Positions 25,587 through 33,855 are shown, numbered from the stretch's first letter. The stretch is 64,000 nt of DNA from Halobacillus fulvus (GCA_004078665.1 SCFO01000001.1:460377-524376); one strand, 5' to 3'. Notes: generated by a model from the letters alone, not told the origin. Program-made: numbers and translations.

Positions 25587-25612
25587 TACGTTCATCTATG
25601 TGAAACGTTTCG
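25587..25612 (-). promoter_or_regulatory. Candidate sigma-W promoter of sppA-yteJ
   Basis: On the minus strand CGAAAC, 16 bp, then CGTA. This differs from the sigma-W consensus TGAAAC-N16-CGTA at one position. The site is 64 bp before sppA, and sppA-yteJ is sigma-W dependent in B. subtilis. Confidence 0.55.
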
Positions 25613-25726
25613 CTTTTTCCTGAAAACTTTTCTCATAACGAAAAGTTCTGTAAACTTATAAATTGGATGTATAAAGAGTAAGTGGAAAATCTAAGGAAAA
25701 GACATTGAAAAAAGCGAGGGGATGAA

Positions 25727-25975
25727 ATGAATCACGTCATAAAGAAAATCGCTGATGGTTTATTAATCGTTGCCCTCATTTTAGCGATTATTCAGCTTCT
25801 AACAGATATAGAATTATTTCACGTGATGTTCCTGTTTCTCTCCGGGCACATACTTTTTCATGGTGCTTATGAGTATGAGAAGCGCGAAAGGAAAACGTAT
25901 AGTGTCATTTTATTCGTAATCGGAGGGCTGATGCTCTTCTATACTTTAGTAGATGTCTTGTGGAACCAAGGATAA
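25727..25975 (+). CDS. Small membrane protein (DUF3953-like), unknown function
   Basis: An 82-residue protein with three short hydrophobic segments (about 8-26, 30-46, 59-77) and a charged loop EYEKRERK. The pattern of a middle helix followed by a charged loop and a last helix resembles DUF3953 proteins of bacilli, but I am not sure. It has AGCGAGGGGATGAA in front. It is 30 bp upstream of the oxidoreductase gene and may share its transcript. Confidence 0.5.
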   Translation: MNHVIKKIADGLLIVALILAIIQLLTDIELFHVMFLFLSGHILFHGAYEYEKRERKTYSVILFVIGGLMLFYTLVDVLWNQG

Positions 25976-26005
25976 ACGCAGCTAACAGAGGAAGGACGAG
26001 ATCTT

Positions 26006-27118
26006 ATGAAACACATCATTATTGGATCAGGAATACTAGGTTCATCCATCGCTTATCATTTAGTGAAAAAGGGAGAGCGAGTGGTTCTGGTCGATAGAAA
26101 GGAACCTGGACAGGCTACGCAGGCAGGAGCAGGTATCATTTGCCCATGGTTGACGAATCGAAGCAATCAATCGTGGTATCAGCTCGTACTAGGGGGGGCG
26201 CGGTACTATCCTCAGCTTATAGAAGAACTTGAATCGATGGGGGAGAAGAATACGGGCTATTCGCAAGTCGGCGCCATCAACATATTTGATACAGAGGAAA
26301 AACTAGATAAAAAAATGAACGTGGCACAAAAGAGAAAACTTGAGGCTCCTGAAATGGGAGAAATCTCAAGACTATCACCCAAAGACACGAAAGAACTGTT
26401 TCCTATATTAGCCGAACAATACCGCGCGGTTCACATAAGCGGAGGAGCTAGAGTGAACGGGGCTGCATTGAATCAGGCCCTTTTGAATGCGTCCGTAAAA
26501 ATGGGAGCGGAATATGTGGAAGGCGATGCCTCTTTATGTATGGAAGGGGATCGAGTGGTTGGCATAAAACTCGAGCAGCAGACACTTTACTCCGATACCG
26601 TCATTGCGGCAAACGGCGCCTGGGGAAACGGGTTGTTCAGTCCGATTGGATTAAGTCCTGTTATTTCCTTTGAGAAAGCACAAATCGTTCATCTCGAATT
26701 ACCCCATTCCAAACCAGAAGAATGGCCGGTGTTATTACCACCATACAGCCATTATCAACTAGGGTTTGAAACGGGAAGGTTCGTGATTGGCGCGACGAAA
26801 GAAAAAACAGAAACCTTTGACTCGAGAGTAACAATTGGAGGCGTTCACGAGCTTATCGATAAGGCGCTCAAAGTTTCGCCAGGGCTTAGTGAAGCAACTT
26901 ATCTAGGCACAAAGGTAGGATTTCGTCCGTTCACCCCTGGATCGATTCCTACGCTTGGGAAATTGCCAGTGCGTGGTGAGCTATGGATCGCGAATGGGTT
27001 AGGAGCATCCGGGTTGACGAGTGGACCATATGTCGGAAAGGAATTGGCACGCGTGATACTCGGGGAGTCGTCGGAAATAAATATGAAAGATTACGATCCT
27101 CGGAGGTCTTTCAATTAA
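26006..27118 (+). CDS. FAD-dependent amine/D-amino acid oxidoreductase (DAO family)
   Basis: A 370-residue flavoprotein of the DAO family (glycine oxidase, D-amino acid dehydrogenase, YurR-like). The N-terminal dinucleotide fold motif is GSGILGSSIAYHLVKKG at residues 7-23, followed by RKEPGQATQAGAGI. The C-terminal FAD contact is WIANGLGASGLTSGPYVGK. It oxidises the C-N bond of an amino acid or N-methyl amine; the substrate cannot be told. No thiamine synthesis genes are nearby, so ThiO is unlikely. Confidence 0.82.
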   Translation: MKHIIIGSGILGSSIAYHLVKKGERVVLVDRKEPGQATQAGAGIICPWLTNRSNQSWYQLVLGGARYYPQLIEELESMGEKNTGYSQVGAINIFDTEEKLDKKMNVAQKRKLEAPEMGEISRLSPKDTKELFPILAEQYRAVHISGGARVNGAALNQALLNASVKMGAEYVEGDASLCMEGDRVVGIKLEQQTLYSDTVIAANGAWGNGLFSPIGLSPVISFEKAQIVHLELPHSKPEEWPVLLPPYSHYQLGFETGRFVIGATKEKTETFDSRVTIGGVHELIDKALKVSPGLSEATYLGTKVGFRPFTPGSIPTLGKLPVRGELWIANGLGASGLTSGPYVGKELARVILGESSEINMKDYDPRRSFN

Positions 27119-27190
27119 GTGTGGTTTCGCAGGGAAAGGGTTTTGCCATTTCTTTGGCATCCATTCAATCTTTGACTTTGTTGAATTACA

Positions 27191-27224
27191 AAAAAGGTAT
27201 TCCAAATGAATGGAATACCTTTTT
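27191..27224. terminator. Bidirectional terminator
   Basis: AAAAAGGTATTCCA/TGGAATACCTTTTT with a six-base loop, between convergent genes. Confidence 0.92.
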
Positions 27225-27225
27225 C

Positions 27226-28665
27226 TTATGATTGCGCGACCTTTTTCTCTTCTTCTGCAAATACTTGCTCCTCTTCATCTGGAGGAGACGTCTTTTTTAC
27301 AAAGAAAGCGAGAATGAATCCTGCAAACGATAATACAGTAATGACGATGAAAGCAGCATTTACACCGTAAATCTCAGGGAAATCAATCACTGGTGAACGT
27401 TCGGCGGATTCTGCTGTAGACGTCATCACCGTGACTAGAATAGCTGTTCCGACTGAAGCAGCGACCATACGCATCGTATTGCTCATCGCGGCACCGTGGG
27501 GAATCAGCTTTTTCGGCAACTGATTAAGACCGGCTGTTGTCACCGGCATCATGACCATCGCTAAACCGAACATACGGATCGCATACAAAATCGTAATGGT
27601 CCAAAAAGTTGTTTCAATCGATAGAAATGAGAAGGCGAGGGAGGCACCTGTCATGATGGTCAACCCTGTCAATGCCAGCCACTTAGCGCCGATCCTGTCA
27701 AATATCCTTCCCGTAATAGGAGAAAGAAAGCCTGTAATAATTGCTCCCGGTAAAAGCGCCAGCCCGGATTCAAACGCAGAAAATTCCCTCATATTTTGCA
27801 TGTAGAGAGGAATCAGTGTTTCAGATCCGATCAGTCCTAGAAAGCTGATCATCGCAATGACAGTGGTGATGGCAAAGATCGGATATTTAAATACTCTGAA
27901 CTCCAGCATCGGATGCTCCATTTTCAACTGTCTCCAAATGAAAAGGAATAACGCAACAGACCCTAGAATAAGCATGGTAAGGGTTAATGGGTGACTCCAG
28001 CCTTCATTTCCAGCGACTGTAAAACCGTAAAGCAAGCCTCCAAACCCAATGGAGGACAATATGATGGAGAGCGGATCTACCTTAGGATAGGAGAGCTCGG
28101 TCACGTTCTTCAATATGAAGAAGGCCAGAATAACGATTAAAATAGTCAATGGGAGAATGATCCAGAATAACATTCTCCAGGAATAGTTCGCTGTAATCCA
28201 TCCTGAAAGGGCAGGGCCGATCGCTGGAGCAAATGAAATGACCAAGCCAATGTAACCCATCGCCTGCCCCCGTTTATGAACGGGAAAGATTAATAGAAAA
28301 ACGGTTTGCATCAAAGGCAGCATCACACCGGCTCCCATTGACTGAATAACTCTTCCTAAGAGAAGCACTGGGAAAGTTGTGGCCACGCCCCCGACGAGCG
28401 TTCCGATGGTGAATATCCCCATAGCGGTCATGAACAGCTGTCTCGTCGTATATTTTTCAATTAAAAACGCACTGACAGGAATCATGATGCCGTTTACGAG
28501 CATAAAAACGGTCGTTAACCATTGTCCCGTATTCGCGGATATATTCATTTCCTCCATGATAGGGGGGATGGCGGTAATCATGAGCGTTTGATTTAAAATG
28601 GTAATAAATGATCCAGCAAGCAGGAGGGCGGCCATCAGAATTTTGTTATAACCCGTTGTTGCCAT
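27226..28665 (-). CDS. DHA2 family (14-TM) MFS drug exporter, LmrB/EmrB-like
   Basis: A 479-residue major-facilitator protein of the drug:H+ antiporter-2 family. Fourteen helices are expected. Motif C of antiporters is SFAPAIGPALSGWI in TM5, and TM1 reads ILMAALLLAGSFITILNQTLMITAIPPIM, typical of LmrB/MdrP/EmrB. It should export cationic or amphiphilic drugs using the proton gradient. The gene has a clear sigma-A promoter flanked by two copies of a 13-bp repeat, which suggests control by a repressor. The regulator gene is not adjacent. Confidence 0.87.
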   Translation of the reverse strand: MATTGYNKILMAALLLAGSFITILNQTLMITAIPPIMEEMNISANTGQWLTTVFMLVNGIMIPVSAFLIEKYTTRQLFMTAMGIFTIGTLVGGVATTFPVLLLGRVIQSMGAGVMLPLMQTVFLLIFPVHKRGQAMGYIGLVISFAPAIGPALSGWITANYSWRMLFWIILPLTILIVILAFFILKNVTELSYPKVDPLSIILSSIGFGGLLYGFTVAGNEGWSHPLTLTMLILGSVALFLFIWRQLKMEHPMLEFRVFKYPIFAITTVIAMISFLGLIGSETLIPLYMQNMREFSAFESGLALLPGAIITGFLSPITGRIFDRIGAKWLALTGLTIMTGASLAFSFLSIETTFWTITILYAIRMFGLAMVMMPVTTAGLNQLPKKLIPHGAAMSNTMRMVAASVGTAILVTVMTSTAESAERSPVIDFPEIYGVNAAFIVITVLSFAGFILAFFVKKTSPPDEEEQVFAEEEKKVAQS

Positions 28666-28690
28666 ATGTCAAGACTCTCCATTCTTTATG

Positions 28691-28703
28691 TAAATCAATC
28701 AAT
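28691..28703. repeat. 13-bp direct repeat, promoter-distal copy (candidate operator)
   Basis: TAAATCAATCAAT, matching 12 of 13 bases of the copy at 28727-28739. It lies just downstream of the -10 box of the DHA2 exporter gene. Confidence 0.45.
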
Positions 28704-28709
28704 TTTTCT

Positions 28710-28738
28710 ATTATACTCTCAATTTCTACATCAATCAA
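28710..28738 (-). promoter_or_regulatory. Sigma-A promoter of the DHA2 exporter
   Basis: On the minus strand TTGATT (28738-28733), 17 bp, then TATAAT (28715-28710). The -35 box overlaps one copy of the 13-bp repeat. Confidence 0.7.
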
Positions 28739-28739
28739 T
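28727..28739. repeat. 13-bp direct repeat, -35 copy (candidate operator)
   Basis: TACATCAATCAAT, overlapping the -35 box. With the second copy 36 bp away it brackets the promoter, a typical repressor arrangement. Confidence 0.45.
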
Positions 28740-28784
28740 GTTCTTAAATGAACCATAATAATATTATGTAAACTAAAAGGTCGT

Positions 28785-28823
28785 GCAAAAAAGCGTAAGT
28801 TCATAATAGCGATACTTACGCTT
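28785..28823 (-). terminator. Terminator of the 33-residue ORF
   Basis: On the minus strand AAAGCGTAAGT and ACTTACGCTTT form an 11-bp perfect stem followed by TTTTTT. It stands 56 bp after the stop codon of the small gene at 28879. Confidence 0.8.
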
Positions 28824-28878
28824 TAGATACTCTTTATATTGAGAATGGAATAAAGGTGGGGGAACGTCCGCGACATGG

Positions 28879-28980
28879 CTATGCACTCTTTCCGACATCT
28901 TTTTGCTGGCTGATCACCTGTAACAAAATCATTTTATCCCGGTTTGTCAGTTTACACCAAATACCTGCTTGGATTTTCAT
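28879..28980 (-). CDS. 33-residue protein, unknown function
   Basis: A short ORF encoding MKIQAGIWCKLTNRDKMILL and then QVISQQKDVGKSA. It has a very strong ribosome binding site (AGGAGGAGAGAAG before the ATG) and a terminator downstream, and stands alone in a 600-bp gap. The peptide has one Cys, mixed charge, and no membrane helix or signal peptide. I do not recognise a family. Codon pattern is too short to judge. A palindrome CGAACGGTTCG (29027-29037) lies in its leader and could be an operator. Confidence 0.5.
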   Translation of the reverse strand: MKIQAGIWCKLTNRDKMILLQVISQQKDVGKSA

Positions 28981-29263
28981 TCTTCTCTCCTCCTAAGAAT
29001 GGTTTAAAGTACAGGCCATGACGAAACGAACGGTTCGCTTGTTACTATATATCATATACCGTCATTTCATAAAAGATAAACCAAAATTTATCTGCAACTT
29101 TCGAGCTTTCCTTCCATTATGGAAGGGATTGGCACTGAATATGTCGAAAGGAACCATTTCGGTGTGAAAAGAAGATAAAAACAGGTAAAACAATGTCGTA
29201 TGCGGTCGAGCGATTTTTTTAGGGATTTGTGAATAGTGTTGTCATCGAAAGGAGAATATTCGG
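28981..29263. other. Gap between the 33-residue ORF and the dipeptidase gene
   Basis: It contains the ribosome site of the small minus-strand gene (28983-28995), the palindrome CGAACGGTTCG at 29027-29037 and AT-rich DNA with TATA-like steps at about 29045-29058. No further gene is seen. The ribosome site of the dipeptidase gene is at about 29247-29254. Confidence 0.4.
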
Positions 29264-30304
29264 ATGAACATGTATTTCTTCGACGGGCATAATGATACTG
29301 TCCTAAAATGTACACATCCTAATGAGTTTATTCAAGGGAATGAACAGAGTCATCTGGATTTGCCACGGGGGCAAAGTGCCGGTATGATCGGAGGTTTCTT
29401 TGCTATGTTTTCCCCCGGTAAAGAGGGATTGCCAAGCTTTGAACAGTTTAAGACAGACAAAGGCTATCGTTTTCCGCTGGCTTCATCCATTCCATTACAT
29501 GAAAGTCAGCAAATAACGAACCAGTTATTCTCAAGACTGCTAAGATATGAAAGGAATTCACAGGGACGATTTAAAATTATTCGAAACAAAGAAGAGCTTA
29601 AGAGCCTTTTGAAAGCGCAGCAGATGGGAGCGGTTTTACATATGGAAGGGGCTGATTCCATCGATGCTGATCTTCATGCCTTACATGTTTATTATGAGGC
29701 CGGTTTACGTTCCCTTGGACTTGCGTGGAGTCGACCCAACGAATTTGCGACCGGTGTTCCGTATCATTTTCCTGCGTCTCCAGATATCGGTCCTGGTTTG
29801 ACAGATAAAGGAATCAGCCTTGTCAAAGAATGCAATCGCCTCGGCATTATGATCGATGTCTCCCATCTGAATGAAAAAGGCTTTTGGGATGTGGTGAAAC
29901 ATACAAAGGACCCTGTTGTGGCGACCCATTCAAATGCACATTCTCTCTGTCCGATTTCACGCAATCTGACGGATGAGCAGCTCGATGCGATTCAACAAAC
30001 CAATGGAGTGGTAGGTGTAACGTTTAGTCTGAATATGTTGAGAAAAGATGGAATAATTGATCCCGAACAGACTCCGGTCAGACAAGTCGTAGATCATATA
30101 TTATATATAGCAGATCGAATCGGAATCGACCATGTAGCTTTAGGGTCTGATTTTGATGGGACGTCGATACCTGCTGAAATGGATGGGGTCGATGGTGTAC
30201 CATCCCTATTGAGGAGCTTAAAGGAAAATGGCTTTTCAAAGAAAGATGTTGAAAAGTTAAGTTATAGAAATTGGTTCAGGATCCTACAACAAACTTGGAA
30301 ATAA
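29264..30304 (+). CDS. Membrane-dipeptidase family (M19) metallopeptidase
   Basis: A 346-residue M19 dipeptidase without signal peptide, so cytoplasmic in spite of the family name. Zinc-binding residues are seen in order: DGHNDTV (His and Asp), HMEGADS (bridging Glu), DVSHLN, THSNAH (His pair) and GSDFDGT (Asp). It hydrolyses dipeptides, including those with a C-terminal D-residue in some members. Ribosome site GAAAGGAG. Transcribed alone and ended by a strong hairpin. Confidence 0.88.
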   Translation: MNMYFFDGHNDTVLKCTHPNEFIQGNEQSHLDLPRGQSAGMIGGFFAMFSPGKEGLPSFEQFKTDKGYRFPLASSIPLHESQQITNQLFSRLLRYERNSQGRFKIIRNKEELKSLLKAQQMGAVLHMEGADSIDADLHALHVYYEAGLRSLGLAWSRPNEFATGVPYHFPASPDIGPGLTDKGISLVKECNRLGIMIDVSHLNEKGFWDVVKHTKDPVVATHSNAHSLCPISRNLTDEQLDAIQQTNGVVGVTFSLNMLRKDGIIDPEQTPVRQVVDHILYIADRIGIDHVALGSDFDGTSIPAEMDGVDGVPSLLRSLKENGFSKKDVEKLSYRNWFRILQQTWK

Positions 30305-30306
30305 AG

Positions 30307-30342
30307 GAGTGCCCGCATTCAATGCGGGCACTCGAAATTTTT
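30307..30342. terminator. Terminator between the dipeptidase gene and yqkF
   Basis: GAGTGCCCGCATT/AATGCGGGCACTC stem, near-perfect, followed by AAATTTTTAT. It touches the ends of both convergent genes. Confidence 0.88.
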
Positions 30343-31261
30343 ATCGGTGTTTATCATAGGTGATAGGCTTTGTCAGCTTCCTAATGTCTTCGTATGTTTC
30401 GTCGGTCATCGCTTCAGCATCTCTATACGTCATGTTATTTTCAAGCTGCTCAATGGAGCTTGCACCAAATACGGCAGACGCGACGGCGGGGTGATGCAGT
30501 ACGTATTGTAAAGCGAGTGCAGTAGGTGTCTGTTTTTCGGATCCCATGTCAGACCATTTGTTTGTAATGGTTGCAACTTCGTCAAAACTGTAGGATAAAA
30601 ACCCTTCTCCCGCTTTTTTCTTCGCCTTTTCATGCCCCTGTTTCGTTAACATTCCTTTAGCTAATGGCCCGCGAGCGAGAACGCTGATGTTGTTTTCCTG
30701 AAGAAGCTGAAGCACCTCTTCTTCCGGTCGCCGGTCAAGCGCATTGTATTGCATCATGACACTTACAATATTGGAGCGCTTGACATATTCTCTGATCACA
30801 TTCGGTCGGATCGATGAAATTCCGTATTCACGAATAAGTCCATCCTGCTTCAGCTCTTCAAATGCTTCGATCGTTTCGTCTATCGGATCATCGATCGTCC
30901 CACCGTGTAATTGGTATAAATCAATATAGTCAGTACCAAGACGCTTAAGGCTGTCCTTCACGGCTTGTTTAATATGCGTTTTAGAAGGATCCCATGTCCA
31001 GCCTTCCTGACCAGGCGTAAATCGATTGCCTGCTTTTGTTCCTAAAATAATATCCTGTCTGCGACCTTTGAGCGCTTCGCCGACGATTTTTTCATTTTCA
31101 CCGAAGTCATAAAGGTCGGCCGTGTCTAAATAATTGACTCCTTCATCAATGGCCTGGTCTATGATCGTCCGGGCTTTATGCGGATCTGTCCCGAGTGACA
31201 TGCACCCTAAACTGATTTCGGATACGTGTAAATCTGATGTTCCTAATTGACGTTTCTTCAA
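30341..31261 (-). CDS. yqkF: Aldo/keto reductase (YqkF-like)
   Basis: A 306-residue NADPH-dependent aldo/keto reductase. The catalytic tetrad is visible as NYLDTADLYDFGENE (Asp and Tyr), LGTKAGN (Lys) and LYQLHGG (His). The length equals B. subtilis YqkF, which also lies beside nudF. The start is a TTG at 31261 (KKRQLGTSDLHVS follows), supported by AAAGGTGG eight bases upstream; the longer frame to 31390 lacks a ribosome site and overlaps the nudF leader. Divergent from nudF. Confidence 0.87.
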   Translation of the reverse strand: MKKRQLGTSDLHVSEISLGCMSLGTDPHKARTIIDQAIDEGVNYLDTADLYDFGENEKIVGEALKGRRQDIILGTKAGNRFTPGQEGWTWDPSKTHIKQAVKDSLKRLGTDYIDLYQLHGGTIDDPIDETIEAFEELKQDGLIREYGISSIRPNVIREYVKRSNIVSVMMQYNALDRRPEEEVLQLLQENNISVLARGPLAKGMLTKQGHEKAKKKAGEGFLSYSFDEVATITNKWSDMGSEKQTPTALALQYVLHHPAVASAVFGASSIEQLENNMTYRDAEAMTDETYEDIRKLTKPITYDKHR

Positions 31262-31365
31262 AAATATAACCACCTTTCTCCATATAAGCTTATCGAATGA
31301 TCCGGTCTGTCTTCCAGTGGTATGATAAAATAGCGTTAAAAGCTGTAAAAAGAGGTGCTGACGAA

Positions 31366-31911
31366 ATGAAGAAATTTGAAGAAAAAACATACCATACCGA
31401 ACATATTTTTAAAGGGAAGATTTTAGAGCTGAATATTGACAGTGTTACTTTACCCGATGGGAATACATCTAAACGGGAATTGATTAAGCACCCAGGTGCT
31501 GTTGCCGTTGTGGCCATTACAGATGACAATAAGCTCGTGTGTGTGGAACAGTATCGTAAACCTATGGAAAAAAGCATGGTGGAAATTCCAGCCGGGAAAC
31601 TAGAGCCTAATGAAAAGCCAGAGACCTGTGCACTGAGGGAACTGGAGGAAGAAACAGGCTACACAACAGATCACCTGCAATGGATCACATCCTTTTATAC
31701 TTCTCCAGGATTTGCGGATGAGATTGTCCACCTTTACTATACGGATCAGTTGAAGACATTGGCTGAAACTCCTGAAGGGGATGTGGATGAATTCGTCGAA
31801 TTGATGGAGCTGACTTTGGAAGAAGCGGAGCAGCTAGAAAAAGAAGAACGTATCCATGATGCGAAAACGGCGTATGCTCTGCTTTACTGGAAGCTGAGAG
31901 ATGGGCGATGA
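31366..31911 (+). CDS. nudF: ADP-ribose pyrophosphatase (Nudix hydrolase)
   Basis: A 181-residue Nudix enzyme that splits ADP-ribose into AMP and ribose-5-phosphate. The Nudix box GX5EX7REUXEEXGU is complete: it starts GKLEPNEKPETC and continues ALRELEEETGY (about residues 77-99). The start is the ATG at 31366 behind AAAGAGGTG; a longer frame from 31297 has no ribosome site. It overlaps the endoQ gene by four bases (ATGA). The same order is found in B. subtilis (yqkF, nudF, yqxK, spoIIM). Confidence 0.92.
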   Translation: MKKFEEKTYHTEHIFKGKILELNIDSVTLPDGNTSKRELIKHPGAVAVVAITDDNKLVCVEQYRKPMEKSMVEIPAGKLEPNEKPETCALRELEEETGYTTDHLQWITSFYTSPGFADEIVHLYYTDQLKTLAETPEGDVDEFVELMELTLEEAEQLEKEERIHDAKTAYALLYWKLRDGR

Positions 31912-33083
31912 GTCTTGCCTCTTATTTCGTAGATTTACATATCCATATCGGCCGTGACTGGTATGGGAACCCCGTTAAAATAACGGGATCGAAGAATTTG
32001 ACATTGACAAATGTAGTGAAAGAAGCAAGCCGGCGTAAAGGGCTAGACATGATTGGAGTCATTGATGCCCAGTCTCCTGCTGTCTTGGGTGAGCTTGAAG
32101 CGCTCATTCAAAGCGGAAGAGCAGTCGAACTCGATGGGGGAGGCATCCAATACGAAGAGACAGTCTTAATCCTAGGATCTGAAATAGAGGTATATGATGC
32201 TTCATGCCAAGGTCCGATTCATCTATTGTGCTATTTCCCGTCAATAGAAAACATGAAGGAATTCGGAACATGGCTTTCTATGAAAATGAAAAATATTCAT
32301 TTAAGTTCTCAAAGGTTTTACGGGACAGCGCGTGAGCTCCAGCAGTATGTGCAAGACCATGGAGGTTTGTTTATACCGGCTCATATGTTCACTCCTTTTA
32401 AAAGCTTGTATGGAAAAGGCGTTCATAAAACCTTGAGAGAGGTACTAGACCCTGATAAAATCGATGCCGTTGAACTAGGATTAAGCGCGGATACGTCCAT
32501 GGCGAATCAGATTCAAGAACTTGAGCCGTATACGTATCTCACAAATTCGGATGCCCACTCTCTTGGCAATATGGCAAGGGAGTATCAAGAAATCATCTTG
32601 GAAAAGAGAACCTTTGTAGAATTGAAAAAGGCGCTCCATCAAGTTGGAGACAGAAAAATCTTGGCGAATTACGGGATGAACCCTTTGATGGGGAAGTACC
32701 ATGAAACGGTCTGCAGTAAGTGTCTGACAAAAAACGATCCAGACGCAGCCAGGTGTATAAGCTGCGGATCAAACAAAGTCGTCAAAGGAGTTTTCGACAG
32801 AATTAAGGAATTGACAAACGGACAGCGTCAAATGAAGGAGCGGCCTCCATACTATGATCAAGTTCCATTGCACACGATCCCTGGTCTCGGTCCGAAAACA
32901 TATGAAAAGCTTATTGATCGTTTCGGTTCTGAGATGGCGATTATTCATAGAGTAGCGGAAGAAGACTTGCAAAAAGCGCTGCCGGAAAAGGTTCGGGCTT
33001 ACTTGCTTCAAATGCGGCAAGGTAAGTTGAACATTGATTCTGGTGGCGGAGGTATATACGGAAAAATCAGAGTGCAAGAATAG
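31908..33083 (+). CDS. Endonuclease Q family protein (PHP domain, DNA repair)
   Basis: A 391-residue protein of the EndoQ family (TIGR00375), known mostly from archaea and some bacilli. It nicks DNA 5' of deaminated bases such as uracil and hypoxanthine. Domains in order: a PHP metal-dependent domain (FVDLHIHIGRDW; PAHMFTPFKSLYG; NSDAHSLGNMAREYQ), a Cys4 zinc ribbon (CSKCLTKNDPDAARCISCG, about residues 265-283) and a C-terminal helix-hairpin-helix region (IPGLGPKTYEKLIDRFG). Full length, in contrast to shortened forms in some Bacillus. Co-translated with nudF. Confidence 0.88.
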   Translation: MSLASYFVDLHIHIGRDWYGNPVKITGSKNLTLTNVVKEASRRKGLDMIGVIDAQSPAVLGELEALIQSGRAVELDGGGIQYEETVLILGSEIEVYDASCQGPIHLLCYFPSIENMKEFGTWLSMKMKNIHLSSQRFYGTARELQQYVQDHGGLFIPAHMFTPFKSLYGKGVHKTLREVLDPDKIDAVELGLSADTSMANQIQELEPYTYLTNSDAHSLGNMAREYQEIILEKRTFVELKKALHQVGDRKILANYGMNPLMGKYHETVCSKCLTKNDPDAARCISCGSNKVVKGVFDRIKELTNGQRQMKERPPYYDQVPLHTIPGLGPKTYEKLIDRFGSEMAIIHRVAEEDLQKALPEKVRAYLLQMRQGKLNIDSGGGGIYGKIRVQE

Positions 33084-33148
33084 GTCTACTTTTCCTTCCT
33101 TTCTCATAGATTGGTGATAGACCGGTAAAGAGAAAGGATGGAAAAAGT

Positions 33149-33790
33149 ATGTTTTACGGGGCGAGAATGATAAAGAATGACCTGAAAGCCCATACGAATC
33201 TATTGGTATTTATCTTTGTTTTATTCATCATGGGAATGGTTTTCGGTGCGATCATTGTAAACAGTATGAACTTCGTACAAAAACAGGACCTGTTTTTTTA
33301 CTTATCTCAATTCTTTGAGCAGTCGCTTACACCCGGAGGCGGATCACGCGGTGCTGCTTTATGGAAAGATAGTATACTTTACCATCTTAAGTATATGATT
33401 CTTTTATTTTTGCTCGGAATTTCTGTTATAGGAATGCCCGTCATTACGGTGTTGCTGTTTATAAAAGGCCTTGTCATCGGGTTTTCCGTAGGGTTTCTAG
33501 TGAACCAGATGGGATGGTACGGTTTACTGATTTCATCTGTGTCGATTGCGCCTCAAAATATTTTGATCATACCGGTCTACTTGCTGGCAGGGTCCCTAGC
33601 ATTGATTTTTTCGTTGACACTCTGCAAACAGCTTTTTATAAGGAGGGTTCACCAGCCTCTATTGCAAGTGTTTCTCCGCTATAGTTTATGGTTTGCCTGT
33701 TTATTTGCAGTTTTGCTTCCTGCTTCGATGATCGAAGTATTTTTTTCCAATACGGCTTTGGAATATGTGTTAGAATGGATATACAAATAA
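33149..33790 (+). CDS. spoIIM: Stage II sporulation protein M
   Basis: A 213-residue membrane protein with five helices (about residues 14-34, 75-110 as two, 120-150 and 180-205). SpoIIM works with SpoIID and SpoIIP in the mother cell to remodel peptidoglycan during forespore engulfment. The start follows AGAAAGGATGG. In B. subtilis it is read under sigma-E; CATAGATT at about 33105 resembles a sigma-E -10 box, but the match is weak. It is followed by the fur promoter region. Confidence 0.92.
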   Translation: MFYGARMIKNDLKAHTNLLVFIFVLFIMGMVFGAIIVNSMNFVQKQDLFFYLSQFFEQSLTPGGGSRGAALWKDSILYHLKYMILLFLLGISVIGMPVITVLLFIKGLVIGFSVGFLVNQMGWYGLLISSVSIAPQNILIIPVYLLAGSLALIFSLTLCKQLFIRRVHQPLLQVFLRYSLWFACLFAVLLPASMIEVFFSNTALEYVLEWIYK

Positions 33791-33798
33791 CCATCCAG

Positions 33799-33813
33799 TG
33801 ATAATCATTATCA
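33799..33813. promoter_or_regulatory. Fur box (perfect palindrome)
   Basis: TGATAATCATTATCA, a perfect match to the 7-1-7 Fur box. It lies directly after spoIIM and 104 bp upstream of the fur start codon. Confidence 0.8.
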
Positions 33814-33839
33814 GATTGTATTGATTATCAGGTGATAAA

Positions 33840-33854
33840 TTATAATAATTACAA
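33840..33854. promoter_or_regulatory. PerR box
   Basis: TTATAATAATTACAA matches the PerR consensus TTATAATNATTATAA in 14 of 15 positions (N included). It ends one base before the -35 box of fur. PerR controls fur in B. subtilis. Confidence 0.7.
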
Positions 33855-33855
33855 T

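Noticed and set aside
33094-33115. Sigma-E promoter before spoIIM
   Set aside because: CATAGATT is a partial match and no convincing -35 box is present at the right distance.
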